DNA from: Acidobacteriota bacterium
GTDB taxonomy: Bacteria; Acidobacteriota; UBA6911; JACQSX01
Direction of reading: 5' to 3'
Length of the DNA: 5,066 nt
Assembly: GCA_016199665.1 (NCBI GenBank)
Contig: JACQGG010000105.1
Coordinates: 1-5,066, forward strand
Shown here: positions 1-5,066 of the stretch, in pieces
Position numbering within the stretch: the first letter of the stretch is position 1
Layout of the letters: the number at the start of each line of letters is the position of its first letter
Translations under genes and position numbers: made by a program
Notes under the pieces: model-generated
Told to the model about the DNA's origin: nothing
Seen by the model: the letters and a program-made list of their open reading frames with translations, nothing else
Databases searched by the model: none

Positions 1-38
1 AATTCTAGCCCAAGTTCGTCACGGAAGCCTTGGTCTGC
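1..38. other. Unassigned left edge
   Basis: These 38 bases lie before array A and show no recognisable coding, start codon context or repeat apart from the final ggtctgc. In related clusters an lptC-like gene often follows kdsC, but nothing of it is visible here. Confidence 0.3.
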
Positions 39-150
39 CTTCTGCTTTCCGCCTTCTGCTTTCTGCCTTCCGCATTTCGCCTTCTGCCTTCCGCCTTCTG
101 CTTTCTGCTTTCCGCTTTCCGCCTTCTGCTTTCTGCCTTCCGCATTTCGA
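39..150 (+). repeat. Heptamer tandem array A
   Basis: Sixteen uninterrupted 7-bp units are seen (cttctgc, tttccgc, tttctgc, cttccgc and two atttcg variants), consensus YTTYYGC. The unit just before, at 32-38, is ggtctgc. A 36-base block is repeated exactly at 44-79 and 114-149, offset 70 bp or ten units. The array lies downstream of kdsC on the transcript. As 7 is not a multiple of 3, it reads in any frame as a 7-residue periodic peptide (SAFRLLP type). That explains the 87-residue open frame across it, which I do not call a gene. Confidence 0.92.
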
Positions 151-186
151 TCTGCGATTTGCTATCTGATTTGCGACCCGCGACTT
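150..186. repeat. Inverted repeat arm at the kdsC 3' end
   Basis: This is the partner of 747-783; mismatches are only at 156, 177 and 179. It follows heptamer array A directly and runs into the kdsC stop codon (185-187), so the last bases of the gene and the repeat overlap. Confidence 0.85.
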
Positions 187-724
187 ACCTGACGTACCGG
201 CTCATGGCCTCATCCCACTTGCCCTGTGCCTTGAGCAGCAGGTCCACTACCTCGCGCACCGCGCCCTGGCCGCCCCGTCGCCGCGTGACGTGACAGACGC
301 AGCTTTGAATCCACGGCTCTGCATCCGAAGTGGTAATGGAGAATCCACACCGCCTCAGTATCGGAAGATCCACGACATCGTCCCCCATAAACGCCACTTC
401 GGCATCGCTAAGGCTGTGCTCAGCTAGAATGCGTTCATAGTCCGTTTCTTTCTGATAGGAACGCTGGACAAGAATCTTGATTTCCAATCCTTCGGCATAC
501 CGTGCGACGCCTTCCGACACCCGGCCGGTGAGCAGCCCAACATGTAAACCGGCTCGCTGGGCCATGCGAATGCCGTGACCATCCAGGGATGAGAAACCCT
601 TGGTCTCGTCGCCCGCGCCAGTCAGGTAATACTTTCCGTCCGTCAAGACACCGTCCACGTCGAGCAGTAACAGCCGGATTGGCTTCAGCTTCGCGATGAG
701 TTCCAAGTATGTCAACATGGTCAT
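185..724 (-). CDS. kdsC: 3-deoxy-D-manno-octulosonate 8-phosphate phosphatase
   Basis: KdsC, 179 aa, is a HAD-superfamily phosphatase of the C0 (capless) type that hydrolyses Kdo 8-phosphate to Kdo. HAD motif I is LLLLDVDGVLTDG, with nucleophile D22 and acid/base D24. Motif II is T66 in LLTGR, motif III is probably K92, and motif IV is GDD at 114-116 followed by VVDLPILRR. The C-terminal stretch RGGQGAVREVVDLLLKAQGKWDEA (151-173) is typical and, by homology, reaches the neighbouring subunit's active site in the tetramer. The segment SITTSDAEP replaces the more usual AVAVADAxP, a mild divergence. The start is uncertain: ATGs at 722-724 and 716-718 are in frame (ATGACCATG), neither with a Shine-Dalgarno, and a TTG at 746-748 lies in repeat DNA. 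Both ends of the gene abut members of the heptamer repeat family. It is the last Kdo-pathway gene visible. Confidence 0.95.
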   Translation of the reverse strand: MTMLTYLELIAKLKPIRLLLLDVDGVLTDGKYYLTGAGDETKGFSSLDGHGIRMAQRAGLHVGLLTGRVSEGVARYAEGLEIKILVQRSYQKETDYERILAEHSLSDAEVAFMGDDVVDLPILRRCGFSITTSDAEPWIQSCVCHVTRRRGGQGAVREVVDLLLKAQGKWDEAMSRYVR

Positions 725-746
725 GAATCGAAAGGTCGAAGATCGC

Positions 747-783
747 AAGTCGCAGATCGCAAATCAGATAGCAAATTGCAGAT
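747..783. repeat. Inverted repeat arm upstream of kdsC
   Basis: The reverse complement of this arm matches 150-186 at 34 of 37 positions, including a perfect 20-base core (757-776 against 157-176). It forms the gene-proximal module of array B. It lies 22 bp before the chosen kdsC ATG, so the kdsC leader is largely repeat sequence. Confidence 0.85.
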
Positions 784-784
784 T

Positions 785-880
785 GCAAAGGCGGAAAGCG
801 GAAGGCAGAAGGCAGAAGGCGGTCTCGCGTCGCAAAGACGCAGGTCGCAAAGGCGGAAAGCAGAAGGAAAAAGGCGGAAG
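785..880 (-). repeat. Heptamer tandem array B, interrupted
   Basis: Read on the minus strand this is the same heptamer family as arrays A and C (cttctgc, cttccgc, tttccgc), in opposite orientation to both. Clear units on the plus strand are gcggaaa 791-797, gcggaag 798-804, gcagaag 805-811 and 812-818. After a break, further units lie at 853-859, 860-866 and 874-880. The break at 823-852 contains a small hairpin and two GTCGCAAAG-like segments. The array lies upstream of kdsC inside the 365-bp kdsD-kdsC gap, so it is probably transcribed with the operon. Confidence 0.85.
827..841. repeat. Small perfect stem-loop inside array B
   Basis: GCGTC, GCAAA and GACGC form a 5-bp perfect stem with a 5-base loop in the break between the two heptamer blocks of array B. 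It is too short, and lacks a following U tract on the minus strand, to call a terminator. Confidence 0.4.
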
Positions 881-885
881 GTAGA

Positions 886-981
886 CCGTGGAAATTCCTT
901 AATTTTGGGATCGGGAATCTGCATCGTTCATTCTGTAATCTGTCATTATTCCTTTCTCATTTTCAATTCCAGAAGCCATTG
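886..981. other. Unique spacer between inverted arrays B and C
   Basis: This roughly 95-bp stretch is richer in A and T than its surroundings and lies between the inverted arrays, so it would form the loop if they pair. It has fragments such as TTCATTCTGTAATCTGTCATT that vaguely echo the TCTG-containing modules. On the minus strand a TTGAAA is present but has no convincing -10 element at proper spacing. I see no gene here. Confidence 0.35.
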
Positions 982-1057
982 TCCGCTTTCCGCCTTCCGC
1001 CTTCCGCGATCTGCCTTCCGCCTTCCGCTTTCCGCCTTCCGCCTTCCGCGATCTGCC
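982..1057 (+). repeat. Heptamer tandem array C
   Basis: The array reads as uninterrupted 7-bp units of the form YTTCCGC (cttccgc, tttccgc) with gatctgc inserted twice. A 34-base block is repeated exactly at 982-1015 and 1024-1057, an offset of 42 bp or six units, showing growth by block duplication. Orientation is the same as array A and opposite to array B. Positions 1010-1038 are the reverse complement of 788-816 with one mismatch, a G-U wobble in the kds transcript. It lies just downstream of kdsD. Short open frames through it give a SAFRLPL-type periodic peptide and are not genes. Confidence 0.9.
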
Positions 1058-1089
1058 ATTTACGACCTTCGACTTCCCGCGACCTTCCC
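1057..1089 (+). repeat. Degenerate repeat module next to the kdsD stop
   Basis: This short stretch joins heptamer array C to the kdsD stop codon. It contains GACCTTCGAC and CCCGCGACCTT. The segment CCCGCGAC also occurs beside the kdsC stop (177-184), so both genes end next to the same kind of module in the same orientation. It looks like a diverged part of the same composite repeat. Confidence 0.5.
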
Positions 1090-2085
1090 TTAGACCAGCT
1101 CCGTCCTCCAGAGATCGTGCAAGTGGATAATGCCCCCTAACACTTTTTCGCTGTCGGTTACCATCAGTGAAGTGATTTTTCGCGTCTCCATGGTGTGCAG
1201 CGCCTGAACTGCAAGATCCGAGGCGCTGATAGTCACCGGGTTGCAAGTCATGCATTCCGCGGCTTTCAACTGCAGCACGTCCTTCCGCTTCTCCAGCAGC
1301 CGGCGCAGGTCGCCGTCGGAAATGACGCCCAGCAGCCTTCCGTCCCTAGCCACGACGCTGGTGATTCCCAAACCCTTGCGCGACATCTCATAGATGACCT
1401 CACTCATTGCGGTGTCAGGAGCAACCCTGGGTATGCGATCTCCGGTCCGCATCAACTCAGAAACGCGCATGAGCTTCTTGCCCAGAACACCTCCCGGATG
1501 CAGATGTGCGAAGTCTTCAGGGCGAAAGCCCTTGCGATCAAACACGGCAACCGCCAGCGCATCGCCCAAAGCCAGTGCCGCCGTCGTGCTTGCCGTAGGT
1601 GCAAGATTGAGGGGACAGGCTTCTTTGTCGACTCCCACATCCAGTGCAACATCGCTGTTTCTTGCCAGCGTTGAGCTGGCATTGCCGGTGCAGGCGATCA
1701 TCGAAACGCCAAGGCGTTTGATTCTTTCAAGCAGCCTCAGCATCTCCGGGGTCTCCCCGCTGTTGGAGAGCATGATCACCACATCGCCTTCTACAACCAT
1801 TCCGAGGTCCCCGTGGATGGCTTCCGCCGGGTGCAGGAAAAACGCGGGGGTGCCGGTGCTGGATAACGTCGCCGCGATTTTCTTGCAGATGATTCCCGAC
1901 TTACCCATTCCCGTCGTGACGACGCGCCCGCGACAATTAACGACCAGCTCCACGGCGCGGTCAAAGCGTTCGTCCAGGCGATCGGCCAGCCGCTGAATTG
2001 CCTCTGCTTCAATCTCCAAAACCTGACGGGCCAGAGACCCCTTCCCCGAGAGACTTCGGGGCTTAAGCTTCACATCCTCTGCCAT
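1090..2085 (-). CDS. kdsD: D-arabinose 5-phosphate isomerase
   Basis: KdsD, 331 aa (E. coli 328), interconverts D-ribulose 5-phosphate and D-arabinose 5-phosphate, the first committed step to Kdo. The N-terminal SIS sugar-isomerase domain (about 35-190) contains GMGKSG (59-64), STGTPAFFLHPAEAIHGDLGM (about 76-96), SNSGETPE (107-114), KEACPLNLAPT (154-164) and HLHPGG (194-199). K62, E114, E155 and H196 fall on E. coli catalytic residues K59, E111, E152 and H193 with a constant offset of 3. Two CBS domains follow (about 208-265 with SDGDLRRLLEK, and about 276-331 ending HLHDLWRTELV), as in full-length KdsD. The position between kdsA and kdsC supports KdsD over GutQ or another SIS-CBS paralogue. 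A weak AAGGG site lies 6 nt before ATG. Heptamer array C begins about 32 bp past the TAA. Confidence 0.97.
   Translation of the reverse strand: MAEDVKLKPRSLSGKGSLARQVLEIEAEAIQRLADRLDERFDRAVELVVNCRGRVVTTGMGKSGIICKKIAATLSSTGTPAFFLHPAEAIHGDLGMVVEGDVVIMLSNSGETPEMLRLLERIKRLGVSMIACTGNASSTLARNSDVALDVGVDKEACPLNLAPTASTTAALALGDALAVAVFDRKGFRPEDFAHLHPGGVLGKKLMRVSELMRTGDRIPRVAPDTAMSEVIYEMSRKGLGITSVVARDGRLLGVISDGDLRRLLEKRKDVLQLKAAECMTCNPVTISASDLAVQALHTMETRKITSLMVTDSEKVLGGIIHLHDLWRTELV
2044..2061 (-). other. Small hairpin at the start of the kdsD coding region
   Basis: A 6-bp stem (2044-2049 with 2056-2061, six-base loop) lies 24-41 nt after the kdsD start codon. In the transcript, the CCCCGA arm can pair either with the UCGGGG just after it or with an identical UCGGGG upstream of the start codon at 2118-2123. 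This is seen by base pairing only; no regulatory role is shown. Confidence 0.3.
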
Positions 2086-2178
2086 GAGCCACCCTTGTCG
2101 CCGCCTGATGAGGAGCTCCCCGAGAGATCACGGGACCGTTAATCAGTCGGGACCGCATCAGGAGACAACTCAAAGCCG
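2086..2178 (-). other. kdsA-kdsD intergenic leader with short repeats
   Basis: This 93-bp gap is the longest among the four upstream genes. It carries an 8-bp direct repeat CGGGACCG at 2131-2138 and 2148-2155 (17-bp period), an 8-bp palindrome GGAGCTCC at 2112-2119, and a weak kdsD ribosome site (AAGGG at 2092-2096, 6 nt before ATG). An 11-mer TCCCCGAGAGA at 2117-2127 recurs inside the kdsD start region at 2043-2053. I see no clear promoter or terminator. The repeats are short enough to be chance. Confidence 0.4.
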
Positions 2179-3048
2179 TCACCCGTTCCCTGCGATCGGG
2201 GTCGAGATTCGGGCAACACCCCCGGGCCGGGAGTGATGCACGGCGTCCAGTTCCATCAGACGACGCGCCAGCGGCTCGAAAAGGTCAATCTGCAGGGCGT
2301 TGGGACCGTCGGAGGCGGCCCGCGCGGGGTCTTCGTGGACCTCCAAAAAAAGACCCGCAATGCCCACAGCCACCGCGGCCCGGGCAAGGGGTTCAATGAA
2401 TTCGGGATTGCCGGAAGATGCCGTGCCCGCCCCCCCCGGCATCTGAACACTGTGACCTGCGTCAAAAATGACCGGCACCCCCAATTGGCGCATCACCACC
2501 AGGCCGCGAAAATCAACCACCAACTGGCCATAGCCAAAGCAGGTTCCCCGCTCGGTCAGCATCACTCTGGAATTTCCGGTCGACATAAATTTGTCCACCA
2601 CATTTCTCATGTCCCACGGGGCCATGAACTGTCCCTTCTTTATATTGACGGTTCGGCCGGTCCGGGCGCATGCCAGAATCAGGTCGGTCTGGCGGCTCAA
2701 GAACGCCGGGACCTGCAGCACGTCGACGGCTTGCGCGGCAGCCGGCACCTGGCCCGTCTCGTGCACATCGGTCAGCACGGCCATGTTGAACTGCTGCCGC
2801 ACCTCCTGAAGAATCCGGAGCCCTTCTTGCTCTCCCGGCCCCCGGAATGAATGAATGGAGGTGCGGTTGGCCTTGTCATAGGAAGCCTTAAACAGCACCG
2901 GCATTCGCAGCCGGTCTCTGATGCCGGCCAGTCGTTCGGCGATTTTCAGGCAATGATCCCGGCTCTCGATGACACACGGGCCCGCGATGAAAAACAAGGG
3001 GCCTCCCGGCATTATCTGAACCTGGCCCGGTTGGAGCAGATGGGACAT
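2179..3048 (-). CDS. kdsA: 3-deoxy-8-phosphooctulonate synthase (Kdo-8-phosphate synthase), metal-dependent type
   Basis: KdsA, 289 aa, is a TIM-barrel enzyme that condenses phosphoenolpyruvate with D-arabinose 5-phosphate to Kdo 8-phosphate. Motifs in order are GPCVIES (23-29), KANRTS (59-64), SFRGPG (67-72), TDVHE (93-97), VPAFLSRQTDLI (113-124), NIKKGQFMAPWDM (135-147), ERGTCFGYG (166-174), DAGHSVQ (196-202), LEVHEDP (235-241) and SDGPNAL (246-252). C25, H199, E236 and D247 match the metal ligands of Aquifex KdsA with a constant offset of 14, so this is the metal-dependent class; E. coli has Asn at the Cys position. The ATG at 3046-3048 gives a family-like N terminus, MSHLLQPGQVQIMPGG. It lies 5 bp after the pyrG stop with no good Shine-Dalgarno, which suggests translational coupling. 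An ATG at 3010-3012 with a weak AGG upstream is the alternative. The open frame running back to 3216 overlaps pyrG and is not coding. Confidence 0.97.
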   Translation of the reverse strand: MSHLLQPGQVQIMPGGPLFFIAGPCVIESRDHCLKIAERLAGIRDRLRMPVLFKASYDKANRTSIHSFRGPGEQEGLRILQEVRQQFNMAVLTDVHETGQVPAAAQAVDVLQVPAFLSRQTDLILACARTGRTVNIKKGQFMAPWDMRNVVDKFMSTGNSRVMLTERGTCFGYGQLVVDFRGLVVMRQLGVPVIFDAGHSVQMPGGAGTASSGNPEFIEPLARAAVAVGIAGLFLEVHEDPARAASDGPNALQIDLFEPLARRLMELDAVHHSRPGGVARISTPIAGNG

Positions 3049-3053
3049 ATCAG

Positions 3054-4706
3054 CTACGGTCTGACTCGCTCCGGCTGGCTCACGACCGAAACCGGCAGTC
3101 TCGCGGATGCACCCTGTTTCCTCAGGACTGCGGCCTCGATGAAGCTGGCAAACAGCGGATGCGGCCGCAACGGCTTCGATTTGAACTCCGGGTGAAACTG
3201 GCATCCGAGAAACCACGGATGATTTTCCAGCTCAATGATCTCCACAAAGTTTCGGTCGGGGGAATTCCCGCTGATCTTCAAACCGTACGAAACCAGCAAT
3301 TCCTCATATTCACGATTGAATTCGTACCGGTGCCGGTGGCGCTCGGAAATCTCCTTGGACCCATAAATACGCATCGCAAGCGAATCATCCTGGAGAACAC
3401 ACGGGTAGGCGCCCAGCCGCATTGTGCCCCCCATCTCCTCGATCCCGAGCAGCTCGCGCAGCTTGTAGATCACCCGGTGAGGAGTCGCGGGATCGAATTC
3501 TGAACTGCCGGCATCAAGACCGCACACATTGCGCGCAAATTCAATAACGGCAGTCTGCATGCCAAGACAGATTCCAAAGTACGGAACCTTTCTTTCGCGT
3601 GCATAGCGAATCGCCTGGATCATGCCTTCGATCCCGCGTTTGCCAAACCCTCCCGGCACCAGGATGCAGTCGATCTCGCTGAAGGACTTCCGGGGCAGAT
3701 CCTCCCCGGTCAGGCCCTCGGCTTCAATCCAGTGAACCTCAACCTTGACGTTGTTGGCAAGGCCTCCATGAACCAGGGCTTCATTCAGGCTTTTGTACGA
3801 GTCTTCATACTCAACATACTTTCCCACGACACCGACTCGCACGGCGCCCTGGGGGTGGTGGATCCGGTGCACCAGTTGCTGCCAAGGTTCAAGGTTGGGA
3901 GCCACCGCAGGGAGGCTGAGGTACTTGACAATGATCTCGTCCAGGCCTTCCTGGCTGTAAACGAGCGGAACTTCGTAGATGGAACTAATGTCTTTAGCCG
4001 TGATGACCGCCTCAACCGGGACATTACAGAACAACGCAATCTTCTCTTTCAGCTCTCTTGACAGGAATCGATCGGTGCGGCAGAGCAGGATGTCGGGCTG
4101 AATACCGATCTCGCGCAGCTCTTTGACGCTGTGCTGGGTCGGCTTGGTCTTCAATTCCCCGGCGGTTCCGATATAGGGGACCAGAGTGAGGTGAACAAAC
4201 AGCGTTTCTTCCCGTCCCATCTCGTGACGCATCTGGCGAATTGCCTCCAGAAAGGGGAGGCCCTCAATGTCCCCCACCGTCCCTCCGACTTCCACGATGG
4301 CAACATCGGCTTCTTCTCCAATCCTTTTTATCGTGCTCTTGATCTCGTTAGTGATGTGCGGGATCACTTGAACGGTCTTGCCCAGGAACTCCCCTTTCCG
4401 CTCCTTGTTGATGACGGTCTGGTAAATTCGCCCGGTCGTTGAATTATTGTCGCGAGTCAGCCGCGCGCTGGTAAAACGTTCATAGTGGCCCAAATCCAGA
4501 TCCGTTTCGGCGCCATCGTCGGTCACAAAGACCTCGCCGTGCTGAAAAGGACTCATCGTGCCCGGGTCCACATTGATATAGGGGTCGAGTTTGAGAAGAT
4601 TGACCTTCAAGCCGCGCGCTTCCAGCAGGCATCCGATGGAGGCAGACGCCAGCCCCTTGCCCAGAGATGACAGCACCCCCCCTGTGGTAAAGATGAATTT
4701 CGCCAT
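3054..4706 (-). CDS. pyrG: CTP synthase (glutamine-hydrolysing)
   Basis: CTP synthase, 550 aa (E. coli 545), converts UTP, ATP and glutamine to CTP in the cytoplasm. The N-terminal synthetase domain (about 1-270) begins MAKFIFTTGGVLSSLGKG, with the P-loop lysine at K17. The Mg-binding acidic residues are D71 in DLDLGHYERF and E139 in VEVGGTVGDIEG. The C-terminal class I glutamine amidotransferase domain (about 288-530) has the oxyanion region PGGFGKRG (351-357), nucleophile C380 in GICLGMQ, and the H505/E507 pair in FHPEF. All key residues are present, so the enzyme should be active. The start is chosen from the GGGGAGGT site and from family alignment. The last 20 or so residues are a non-conserved tail. 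Its place between kdsB and kdsA suggests local supply of CTP for Kdo activation, though the enzyme also serves the whole cell. Confidence 0.98.
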   Translation of the reverse strand: MAKFIFTTGGVLSSLGKGLASASIGCLLEARGLKVNLLKLDPYINVDPGTMSPFQHGEVFVTDDGAETDLDLGHYERFTSARLTRDNNSTTGRIYQTVINKERKGEFLGKTVQVIPHITNEIKSTIKRIGEEADVAIVEVGGTVGDIEGLPFLEAIRQMRHEMGREETLFVHLTLVPYIGTAGELKTKPTQHSVKELREIGIQPDILLCRTDRFLSRELKEKIALFCNVPVEAVITAKDISSIYEVPLVYSQEGLDEIIVKYLSLPAVAPNLEPWQQLVHRIHHPQGAVRVGVVGKYVEYEDSYKSLNEALVHGGLANNVKVEVHWIEAEGLTGEDLPRKSFSEIDCILVPGGFGKRGIEGMIQAIRYARERKVPYFGICLGMQTAVIEFARNVCGLDAGSSEFDPATPHRVIYKLRELLGIEEMGGTMRLGAYPCVLQDDSLAMRIYGSKEISERHRHRYEFNREYEELLVSYGLKISGNSPDRNFVEIIELENHPWFLGCQFHPEFKSKPLRPHPLFASFIEAAVLRKQGASARLPVSVVSQPERVRP

Positions 4707-4709
4707 TGG

Positions 4710-4717
4710 ACCTCCCC
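4710..4717 (-). promoter_or_regulatory. Shine-Dalgarno site of pyrG
   Basis: On the minus strand this reads GGGGAGGT, with the GGAGG core 4 nt before the ATG at 4704-4706. It is the strongest ribosome-binding site in the window. It settles the pyrG start in favour of MAKFIF over a TTG at 4734-4736 that overlaps the kdsB stop. Confidence 0.85.
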
Positions 4718-4732
4718 GCTGAAATAAAGCTG

Positions 4733-5066
4733 TCAACCGTCAGCCGACTGAAACATCCCCCTGACCCGCTCCAAATCCTCGGCTGTATCCACTCCCACTG
4801 AATCGTGCTGCACTTCCACCATCTGAATGGAGACGCCGTTCTCGAGGAACCGCAACTGCTCCAGTTTCTCCGCCTCTTCGAGCCAGCTCGCGCGCATTGA
4901 CTTCAGGTCCTGCAAGAACTGCCGCGTGTAGCCGTAGATGCCGAGGTGCTTGAAGTAGTGACTGCCGGTGCCTTCGCGATAAAAGGGGATAGGAAGGCGG
5001 GAAAAATACAGCGCCCTGCCCTTCCCGTCACATACGACTTTGACAACCGCCGGATTGCGGTAACCC
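4733..5066 (-). CDS. kdsB: 3-deoxy-manno-octulosonate cytidylyltransferase (CMP-Kdo synthetase), C-terminal part only
   Basis: This is the C-terminal 110 residues of KdsB; the start and the N-terminal nucleotide-binding half lie beyond the right edge of the window. The enzyme couples Kdo to CTP in the cytoplasm, giving CMP-Kdo for transfer to lipid A. The frame stays open from the TGA at 4733-4735 to the window end and reads, in order, NPAVVKVV, GRALYFSRLPIPF, HLGIYGYTRQFL, EKLEQLRFLENG and GVDTAEDLERVR. These are family hallmarks in the order and spacing of E. coli KdsB (248 aa). The Asp of GVDTAEDLERV (residue 93 of the visible part) corresponds to a metal-binding Asp near the family C terminus. 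The catalytic N-terminal motifs cannot be judged. An in-frame TTG at 4913-4915 is internal, not a start. The stop lies 26 bp before pyrG, so the two are probably cotranscribed. Confidence 0.96.
   Translation of the reverse strand, partial: GYRNPAVVKVVCDGKGRALYFSRLPIPFYREGTGSHYFKHLGIYGYTRQFLQDLKSMRASWLEEAEKLEQLRFLENGVSIQMVEVQHDSVGVDTAEDLERVRGMFQSADG

Noticed and set aside
30..293. Open frame of 87 residues on the plus strand with a periodic SAFRLLP-like peptide
   Set aside because: It is a translation of heptamer array A, since seven bases times three gives a 7-residue period, and then runs antisense to kdsC. It starts at TTG with no ribosome site.
150..783. Transposon or insertion sequence carrying kdsC
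   Set aside because: There is no transposase and no target-site duplication that I can see, and kdsC is in its normal pathway context. Inverted repeats alone do not make it mobile.
39..1057. CRISPR array
   Set aside because: Units are 7 bp and contiguous with no unique spacers of similar length, and no cas gene is near.
696..1255. Several open frames on both strands across the kdsD-kdsC gap (for example 776-1093 plus and 899-1255 minus)
   Set aside because: Their peptides are RRKAEGRRQKA- or SAFRLPL-type periodic translations of the repeats, with no family resemblance; some overlap kdsD out of frame.
1394..1996. A 200-residue plus-strand open frame
   Set aside because: It is antisense to kdsD, low in complexity (Ser, Arg, Ala rich) and has no ribosome site.
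2104..2162. Inverted repeat CCTGATG/CATCAGG as a kdsA terminator
   Set aside because: Arms are only 7 bp with a loop of about 45 nt and no U tract follows on the minus strand.
2233..2850. A 205-residue plus-strand open frame
   Set aside because: It is antisense to kdsA, whose motifs are complete; the antisense peptide has no recognisable domain and is explained by codon bias in a G+C-rich gene.
3049..3216. N-terminal extension of kdsA by 56 residues
   Set aside because: It lies entirely over the pyrG 3' end in another frame and has no counterpart in the KdsA family; the ATG at 3046-3048 gives the normal length.

Overview
The window holds one cluster of five genes, all read on the minus strand, that encode an almost complete CMP-Kdo supply line. 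In transcription order (right to left) they are: 3' end of kdsB (4733-5066, cut by the window edge), pyrG (3054-4706), kdsA (2179-3048), kdsD (1090-2085) and kdsC (185-724). KdsD makes D-arabinose 5-phosphate from ribulose 5-phosphate. KdsA condenses it with phosphoenolpyruvate to Kdo 8-phosphate, KdsC removes the phosphate, and KdsB activates Kdo with CTP. CTP synthase (PyrG) sits between kdsB and kdsA and supplies the CTP that KdsB uses.

The organism is a Gram-negative, lipopolysaccharide-making bacterium of moderately high G+C. The order kdsB-pyrG-kdsA-kdsD-kdsC resembles that of Acidobacteriota and Desulfobacterota/Geobacter-like genomes. The intergenic YTTCYGC-type heptamer arrays make me favour an acidobacterium or similar uncultured lineage, but that is inference. 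KdsA carries the Cys/His/Glu/Asp metal-ligand set of the metal-dependent class, unlike E. coli KdsA.

Spacing splits the cluster in two. The kdsB-pyrG-kdsA-kdsD part is compact, with gaps of 26, 5 and 93 bp. The kdsD-kdsC gap is 365 bp, and about 184 bp follow kdsC; both spacers are largely filled by a degenerate 7-bp tandem repeat with consensus YTTYYGC and an attached TCTGCGATTTGC-like module. There are three arrays: A (39-150, after kdsC), B (785-880, upstream of kdsC, opposite orientation) and C (982-1057, after kdsD, same orientation as A). A and B with their modules form an inverted repeat enclosing kdsC (34 of 37 bases paired at 150-186/747-783). B and C can pair into a 29-bp stem in the kdsD-kdsC transcript.

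The genes are ordinary. The repeat system is the part worth a second look. I found no RNA genes, CRISPR, transposase, clear promoter or factor-independent terminator. The many other open frames, including long antisense ones, are shadows of the genes or translations of the repeats.
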